Source: Pyrobaculum sp. 3827-6 (GTDB lineage Archaea; Thermoproteota; Thermoprotei; Thermoproteales; Thermoproteaceae). Taken from it: a DNA stretch of 34,690 nt. The position numbers were made by a program, and so were the translations under genes. Location: NCBI RefSeq assembly GCF_025641885.1, contig NZ_JAOTQN010000006.1, positions 1 to 34,690 on the forward strand, read 5' to 3'. The notes under the pieces are model-generated. The model did no database searches. It was given only the letters and a program-made list of their open reading frames with translations, and was not told the DNA's origin. This document shows positions 29,990 to 34,690 of this stretch, piece after piece (position 1 is the stretch's first letter; each line of letters starts with the position of its first letter).

Positions 29990-30714
29990 CGTTGCTGAAG
30001 GTGGAGAACGTGGTGAAGAAATTCGGCGGCCTGCGGGCGCTGGACGGCGTTAGTTTTGAGCTCGGGAGGGGGGAGTTCGTGGCGGTGGTTGGGCCAAACG
30101 GCTCTGGCAAGACCACTCTCCTCAATGTGATAAACGGGGTGTACAAGCCCGATGAGGGGCGTGTGGTTTTTGAGGGCCGCGACGTGACGGACATGCCGCC
30201 TTACAAGCGGGCGAGGCTGGGCATCTCGCGGGCTTTTCAAGTGCCCAGGCCTTTTCCAGAGCTGACTGTTCTGGAGAACGTGGTGGTTGGGGCTATTTTC
30301 AACGGTGGGTATGGGAAGGAGGAGGCGGTGAGGGTGGCTGAAGAGGCCTTGAGATTTGTAAAGCTGTATGAGAAGAGGCACCAGCTGGCCGGCAAGCTTA
30401 CGTTCAACGAGTTGAGGCTTTTAGAGCTGGCCAGGGCTCTCGCGGGGAGGCCAAAGCTACTTCTGTTAGACGAGGTGATGGCGGGGCTTACGCCGACGGA
30501 GATAGACGAGATGGCCACTCTTCTGAGGAGGTTGTCTGAGGAGAGGGGTATATCGGCGATCTCCATGGTGGAGCACAGAATGAGGGCGGTGGCGCAGCTG
30601 GCGGACCGGGTAATCGTGATGCACCAAGGCAGGGTCATAGCGGAGGGGCCGCCTGAGAAGGCGCTCAGCGACCCCAGGGTAGTGGAGGTATATCTGGGGA
30701 AGCCATGGCGCTGA
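29986..30714 (+). CDS. livG: LivG-type ABC ATPase with atypical signature
   Basis: 242 residues. Walker A is GPNGSGKTT, Walker B is KLLLLDEVMAGL, and the LivG C-terminal feature IEHR/MVEHRMRAVAQLADRV is present as MVEHRMRAV. The usual LSGGQ signature is replaced by LTFNELRLLELARAL, a form I recall in a LivG subgroup, so it need not mean loss of activity. ATG 29986 overlaps the livM stop as ATGA; the upstream alternative start at 29974 is less likely. Confidence 0.9.
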   Translation: MTLLKVENVVKKFGGLRALDGVSFELGRGEFVAVVGPNGSGKTTLLNVINGVYKPDEGRVVFEGRDVTDMPPYKRARLGISRAFQVPRPFPELTVLENVVVGAIFNGGYGKEEAVRVAEEALRFVKLYEKRHQLAGKLTFNELRLLELARALAGRPKLLLLDEVMAGLTPTEIDEMATLLRRLSEERGISAISMVEHRMRAVAQLADRVIVMHQGRVIAEGPPEKALSDPRVVEVYLGKPWR

Positions 30715-31409
30715 GAGTTTCCCAGCTAGCCTCGGGCTACGGCAAGTTGCAGGTGCTCTTCGACGTCTCGTTTGAAGTGGGTAAGAACTCTGTGGTGTCA
30801 ATCCTGGGCCCCAACGGCGCTGGGAAGACCACGACGTTGCTGACAGTGATGGGGGTTGTGAAGCCGTGGGGCGGCAAGGTGGAGCTCGGAGGCGTCGACG
30901 TGACAAACGTGCCGCCTCACAAAAAGGTGGAGTTGGGAATCTCTCTGGTGCCCGAGGGGAGGAGGCTCTTCCCCGAGATGACCGTGGAGGAGAACCTCCT
31001 GATGGGGGCCTACACAAAGCGGGCGCGCGGCAAGCTGGCAGACAGCCTCGAATTTGTCTACTCGCTGTTCCCCCGGCTTAGGGAGAGGCGGAGGCAGAAG
31101 GCTGAGACGATGAGCGGCGGGGAGCAACAAATGTTGGCCATAGCCAGGGCCCTCATGTCTAGGCCGAGTGTCTTGCTTATAGACGAGCCCAGCGCCGGCC
31201 TCGCGCCGAAGGTGGTGTCCGACCTATTTCGCACCATCGGCCAGCTGAGGGGTGAGATGTCTGTGTTGCTGGTGGAGCAGAACGTCGCCGCCGCGCTGGA
31301 GATAAGCGACTACGCCTACGTGCTGGAAAACGGGAGAATTGTTCTTCAAGGCGCGCCGAGGGAGCTGGCGGAGAACGACCACGTCAAGAAGGCCTATCTA
31401 GGAGTCTAG
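30705..31409 (+). CDS. livF: LivF-type ABC ATPase
   Basis: 234 residues. Walker A is GPNGAGKTT, the signature is MSGGEQQMLAIARAL, Walker B is SVLLIDEPSAGLAP, and the H-loop is replaced by VEQN, as usual in LivF. It overlaps livG by 10 bases and ends the operon. It pairs with LivG to power the importer. Confidence 0.92.
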   Translation: MALRVSQLASGYGKLQVLFDVSFEVGKNSVVSILGPNGAGKTTTLLTVMGVVKPWGGKVELGGVDVTNVPPHKKVELGISLVPEGRRLFPEMTVEENLLMGAYTKRARGKLADSLEFVYSLFPRLRERRRQKAETMSGGEQQMLAIARALMSRPSVLLIDEPSAGLAPKVVSDLFRTIGQLRGEMSVLLVEQNVAAALEISDYAYVLENGRIVLQGAPRELAENDHVKKAYLGV

Positions 31410-31419
31410 TCGTTGAAGG

Positions 31420-31430
31420 TTTTTAAAAAC
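31420..31430 (+). promoter_or_regulatory. TATA box of the PaREP1 gene
   Basis: TTTTTAAAAAC is centred about 24 bases before GTG 31448. Confidence 0.6.
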
Positions 31431-31447
31431 AGAGGCCTCCCCGTCTA

Positions 31448-31939
31448 GTGACTTTGCTGGTACACCCCTGGAGGGATTTGGGGAGGTATGTGGAGATTAG
31501 GCTAGAGGAGGCGAGGTACGAGCTTGAGCTTGCCGAGAAGTTTACTAGAGAGGAGATGTATAGAAACGCGGCGGGCAAGGCGTTTCAGGCTTGGAAGTCG
31601 CTGATGGCGGCGCTGGCGGCGATTCACAGAGAGGTGTTGGCTAGGCACTACCCCGGAGTTGTCAAGACGCGCGACGGCAGGGCGGTGGCTAGGGTGGATT
31701 GGCTGATAGCCTACATGCCGTCTAGTAAACTGCGGGAGGTTGCCCAGAGGCTCAGAGATGTGGTCGACTTCGATGTGGTGTCTCTAACAGACCTCGCTTT
31801 GAACCTCCACGAATTTCAGTACAACGGCGTGGATAGAGAGGCTCTGCTCAGCAGATACACTTCCCTAGAGCTGGCGGTTGAAGATCTCAAACTTTTCGTG
31901 GCCAGGTGTAGAGAGGTGCTCCAGAGAGTTAAGTCGTAG
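31448..31939 (+). CDS. PaREP1-family protein
   Basis: 163 residues from a leaderless GTG. The helical PaREP1/HEPN-like pattern is seen: RLEEARYELELAEKF, YRNAAGKAFQAWKSLMAALAA and VDWLIAYMPSSKL. PaREP1 proteins are a repeated family of Pyrobaculum and relatives with a HEPN-like fold and no firm function. RNase motifs of the R-x4-6-H type were not clearly seen. It has its own promoter and looks intact. Confidence 0.85.
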   Translation: MTLLVHPWRDLGRYVEIRLEEARYELELAEKFTREEMYRNAAGKAFQAWKSLMAALAAIHREVLARHYPGVVKTRDGRAVARVDWLIAYMPSSKLREVAQRLRDVVDFDVVSLTDLALNLHEFQYNGVDREALLSRYTSLELAVEDLKLFVARCREVLQRVKS

Positions 31940-31970
31940 CGCCCCGCCGTAGCCTGCATATGGATAATTG

Positions 31971-31979
31971 ATTTATATT
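31971..31979 (+). promoter_or_regulatory. TATA box of the second phoU gene
   Basis: ATTTATATT is centred about 24 bases before GTG 31999. It overlaps the TTG at 31978, so that longer start is ruled out. Confidence 0.6.
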
Positions 31980-31998
31980 GGGTAGTACCCTAATCGGT

Positions 31999-32604
31999 GT
32001 GAGGAGGCTTCTTGACATTGCGGAGGGGGAGATTGCCCGGAAGATTAGAGAGGGCGCCGGGATGGCGGAGGAGGCGCTCTCCATGGCGCTGAGGGAAGAG
32101 CCCAATTCAGCCGTCATTAGAGAGCTGGCGTCGAGGATACACGACTTGCACCACGAGATTTCAGACCTCGTGATGGAGGCCGTGGCGAGGTACTCCCCAG
32201 TGGCGAGCGACCTTAGATTTCTCAAGGGCGCCCTCTTTGTGTCATATGACGTGTATAGAGTGGCTAGGTATTCGTACGACATCGCCGTCGTAGTTGAGAG
32301 GCTCGGATCTGGTTGCTGGTCTAAAAGAGTTGTCGAGGTGGGTGAGGTTGTGAAGAAGATGGTGGCCACCGCGGTCGAGGCGTTTCTAAAGAGGGACATC
32401 TCGGCACTGGCTGAGGTGGAGAGGCTGGACGACGATGTGGTCGACAGGGCATATGAAGAGTCCCTCATGGAGGTACTCAAAGGAGCCGACCGATGTAAGG
32501 TTATGGAAACCGTCGTGCTTAGGCTGTTGGAGAGGGCCTCCGACCACGCCGTGTATATCGCCAACCATGCGTATTACCTCGTGACGGGGCAGGTGAAGCG
32601 GTAG
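31999..32604 (+). CDS. PhoU-family protein
   Basis: About 201 residues, all helical, with the PhoU pattern (HHEISDLVMEAVARYSPVASDLR, YRVARYSYDIA, LLERASDHAVYIANHAYYLV). No DNA-binding domain is attached, unlike the larger PhoU next to pstS. PhoU proteins restrain Pst transport or signal its state. It lies 5.4 kb from pstB with the amino-acid operon between, and may work with the pst system or with another phosphate permease. GTG 31999 is fixed by the TATA box. Confidence 0.85.
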   Translation: MRRLLDIAEGEIARKIREGAGMAEEALSMALREEPNSAVIRELASRIHDLHHEISDLVMEAVARYSPVASDLRFLKGALFVSYDVYRVARYSYDIAVVVERLGSGCWSKRVVEVGEVVKKMVATAVEAFLKRDISALAEVERLDDDVVDRAYEESLMEVLKGADRCKVMETVVLRLLERASDHAVYIANHAYYLVTGQVKR

Positions 32605-33693
32605 CTACTTAATCCTCTTGTCTAGGAAGCTGTCTATCACCGCGGGGGTGGTCCTCTCCAACACCGCCTTCAAAAGCTTTGAGGCGTTGACGGCGTCCTC
32701 TACGTTGAGCACCTCTACAGGCGAGTGGATGTAGCGAGTGGGTATAGATATCGTCGCCGCCGGTATCCCCTCACGCCTAAACGCTATGGCCATGGCGTCG
32801 GTGGTGCCTCCGTATAGAACCTCCAGCTGGTACGGAACCCCTATCTCCTTGGCGATTTTCACAATGTGGTCCCTCAGCTGGGGGTGGGCTATAAAGAGCC
32901 CCCCGCGACCCCCGTCGAGGACTTTAATGGCGGGGCCCTTGCCGATCTTAGTGACGTGTAGCCTGTCCCCCACCCCCGGCACGTCCGCGGCTATAGTCGT
33001 GTCGAGCGCAATTGCGTAGTGGGGGTTTATCCTCTCAGCCGCAATCTGCGCCCCGCGGAGCCCAACCTCTTCTTGTACGGTGGCCACGGCGTATAGAGTC
33101 GTCGGCAATTCTTTCAACTGTCTCAAGGCGTACAGCATGACGGCTACGCCTACCCGGTCGTCGAAAGCCTTGCCGGTGACCACCTTGCCGTTCAGCACGG
33201 CGAACTCCCTGTCGAGCACAGCTACGGAGCCCACCTCCACGCCCAATTTCTCCACCTCCTCTCTGCTTGAAGCCCCAATGTCTATAAACAAGTCCTTGAT
33301 CTCAGGCGCCTCCCTCTCCTTGCCCGCCGGAGTGACGTGGGGAGGTGTGGAGCCCACGACGCCTCGGATCCACGTGCCGCGGGAAGTTTTGACCCACACC
33401 CTCTGGCCCACGAGAGTCACCTCGTTCCACCCCCCGACGGGTCTAAACCTGAGGAACCCCTCCTTGTCTATGTGGTCAACCACAAGGCCAATCTCGTCAA
33501 TGTGAGCCGCCACCATGGCGCGGCGCTCCGAGGCGCCGTGCTTGACACCAATCACGTTCCCCCACCGATCCACCACCACCTCGTCAACGTACGGCTCCAT
33601 TTCCCTAACCACCACCTCCCTCACCTCGTCTTCAAAGCCGGAGGGCCCCCTCGCCTCCGAAAGCCTTTTTAGGAGTTGGATGAACTCCTCCAT
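32605..33693 (-). CDS. M42-family metallo-aminopeptidase
   Basis: 362 residues. Two-zinc ligands of the M42 family are visible: His64 and Asp66 in AAHIDEIGL, Asp in GKAFDDRVGV, the Glu pair in VQEEVGLRGA, Asp in ALDTTIAAD, and His in IPTRYIHSPVEV. These enzymes form large tetrahedral shells that trim peptides in hyperthermophiles; they were formerly annotated as endoglucanase. ATG 33693 has a TATA box about 24 bases upstream. It is convergent with the second phoU gene, with no spacer. Confidence 0.93.
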   Translation of the reverse strand: MEEFIQLLKRLSEARGPSGFEDEVREVVVREMEPYVDEVVVDRWGNVIGVKHGASERRAMVAAHIDEIGLVVDHIDKEGFLRFRPVGGWNEVTLVGQRVWVKTSRGTWIRGVVGSTPPHVTPAGKEREAPEIKDLFIDIGASSREEVEKLGVEVGSVAVLDREFAVLNGKVVTGKAFDDRVGVAVMLYALRQLKELPTTLYAVATVQEEVGLRGAQIAAERINPHYAIALDTTIAADVPGVGDRLHVTKIGKGPAIKVLDGGRGGLFIAHPQLRDHIVKIAKEIGVPYQLEVLYGGTTDAMAIAFRREGIPAATISIPTRYIHSPVEVLNVEDAVNASKLLKAVLERTTPAVIDSFLDKRIK

Positions 33694-33713
33694 GGGTGCT
33701 AGGGATGGGGGTT

Positions 33714-33724
33714 CTTTAAAAAAG
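33714..33724 (-). promoter_or_regulatory. TATA box of the M42 peptidase gene
   Basis: The minus-strand sequence CTTTTTTAAAG is centred about 24 bases before ATG 33693. Confidence 0.6.
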
Positions 33725-33729
33725 TGACT

Positions 33730-34690
33730 TTACTTGCCTTTGAACTGCGGCTTCTTCTTCTGTAGGAAGGAGGATACGCCTTCTATGACGTCTTCTGTGC
33801 TGAATAGGAGGCCGAACTGGGCGGCCTCCAGCACCATGCCGACCCACTGCGGCGCCTCGATGCCGAAGTTAATCGCGTATTTAGCCATCGCCAGCGCCAG
33901 AGGCGGCTTCTCCGCCAGCTTATTTGCAAAGGCCCTCAGCTCCTGCTCAAGCTTGTCTGGAGGCACCACCTTGTGCACCAAGCCGAGCCTCTCCGCCTCA
34001 CGTGCCGGTATTCTGTCGCCGGTGAAGATGAGCTCCTTTGCCCTATCTCTCCCGATGTGCCTCGCCAATCTCTGCGTCCCGCCGGCGCCTGGTATGAAGC
34101 CTAGGTTTATCTCGGGCTGGCCAAGCTCGGCGGTTTCAGACGCTATTCTGAAGTCGCAAGCCATCGCCAGCTCCAGTCCCCCGCCCAGCGTGTAGCCGTT
34201 CAGCCCGCATATAACGGGCCTGTCGAGTAGCTCCAGCCTGTCGTACAACATCTGCAACTTCCTAGATATCTTGAAAATTGTTACAGGTGTCGCCCCCATG
34301 AATCCAGTTACGTCAGCCCCCGCGGAGAACGCCCTGCCCGCCCCCGTTATCACCACCACCCGCACCTTGTCGTAATCCATCTGCTCAATCTCGTCAAGCA
34401 CCTTCCAAAGCTCCTCAATCATCTGGGGGTTAATCGCGTTCAGCCTCTCCGGCCTGTTTAGTATAATCCAGGCAATGCCCGGCTCGTACCTCACCACGAG
34501 GGTCTCTAGTTTCTTCTCCTCAGCCTTGACATATGTATAGAACCCCTCACCGCTCTTCTTCCCAAGCTTCCCGCCGGTCACCAAACTCCTCAGCAACGGA
34601 TCGGGCTCGTACTCCTCAAACCCGGTCTTGCCCCTCCACTCTTCTAGGGCTTTTACTATGGTGTCTATGCCTAGTTCGTCTGCGTATTCC
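33730..34690 (-). CDS. 3-hydroxyacyl-CoA dehydrogenase/enoyl-CoA hydratase, C-terminal part
   Basis: The minus-strand frame is open to the right edge, so the 5' part lies outside. The first visible codons (EYADELGIDTIVKALEEW, then LGKKSGEGFYTY) are the C-terminal domain of 3-hydroxyacyl-CoA dehydrogenase. After a short linker comes a full enoyl-CoA hydratase domain with oxyanion-hole motifs GAGRAFSAGAD and GLNGYTLGGGLELAMACD and the catalytic region QPEINLGFIPGAGGTQRL. Such fusions are common in archaea and act in acyl-CoA beta-oxidation or in the crotonyl-CoA to acetoacetyl-CoA steps of carbon-fixation cycles. TTG 34594-34596 is an internal codon, not the start. Confidence 0.92.
   Translation of the reverse strand, partial: EYADELGIDTIVKALEEWRGKTGFEEYEPDPLLRSLVTGGKLGKKSGEGFYTYVKAEEKKLETLVVRYEPGIAWIILNRPERLNAINPQMIEELWKVLDEIEQMDYDKVRVVVITGAGRAFSAGADVTGFMGATPVTIFKISRKLQMLYDRLELLDRPVICGLNGYTLGGGLELAMACDFRIASETAELGQPEINLGFIPGAGGTQRLARHIGRDRAKELIFTGDRIPAREAERLGLVHKVVPPDKLEQELRAFANKLAEKPPLALAMAKYAINFGIEAPQWVGMVLEAAQFGLLFSTEDVIEGVSSFLQKKKPQFKGK

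Noticed and set aside
1-34690. CRISPR array or rRNA genes
   Set aside because: No regularly spaced direct repeats and no rRNA-like conserved sequence were seen anywhere in the window.

Overview
The window looks like chromosomal DNA from a hyperthermophilic crenarchaeon of the Thermoproteaceae, most probably Pyrobaculum. The evidence is GC-rich coding DNA, PaREP-type repeat-family proteins (PaREP1, a broken PaREP2b-like gene), a tRNA-Tyr with an intron and the archaeal C1-G72/A73 identity elements, and many genes whose TATA box lies about 25 bases before the first start codon (leaderless transcription). The genus is inferred from these traits, not from a database search.

Layout: (1) 1-11,872: one enormous gene, open at the left edge and at least 3,945 codons, encoding a membrane-anchored protein. 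It has a glycosylation-rich ectodomain, a very long charged helical region and a last section of about 540 residues in AT-rich DNA. (2) 11,920-12,035: intron-containing tRNA-Tyr(GTA). (3) About 12,040-20,080: a mosaic, partly decayed region. It holds a broken PaREP2b-like gene and a nucleotidyltransferase fragment; a TehA/Mae1-type transporter; a chimeric PurM-PfkB gene; remnants of an integrase and an AbrB protein; an AT-rich FmdE-TauE/SafE gene pair; a CcdA-like protein with a clipped thioredoxin-like N-terminus; a protein disulfide oxidoreductase; a small gene frameshifted by an exact 10-bp tandem duplication; and a beta-propeller-like secreted protein fused in frame to the C-terminal half of a malate dehydrogenase. 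(4) About 20,950-34,690: ordinary, well-packed chromosome with a HAD hydrolase, a PhoU regulator divergent from pstS-pstC-pstA-pstB, a complete branched-chain-amino-acid-type ABC operon (binding protein, two permeases, two ATPases), a PaREP1 protein, a second PhoU protein, an M42 peptidase and the C-terminal part of a bifunctional hydroxyacyl-CoA dehydrogenase/enoyl-CoA hydratase.

How the genes work together: the Pst genes form a phosphate uptake system with two PhoU-type regulators nearby. The Liv-type genes form one amino-acid (or related solute) importer. CcdA and the disulfide oxidoreductase lie tail to tail and plausibly serve the same thiol-disulfide relay. The most striking pattern is the concentration of in-frame chimeras, truncated ends, base-composition steps and a duplication frameshift between the tRNA and about 20.1 kb. 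This suggests an old integrated or rearranged segment beside tRNA-Tyr. The most novel-looking single object is the giant membrane protein at the left.
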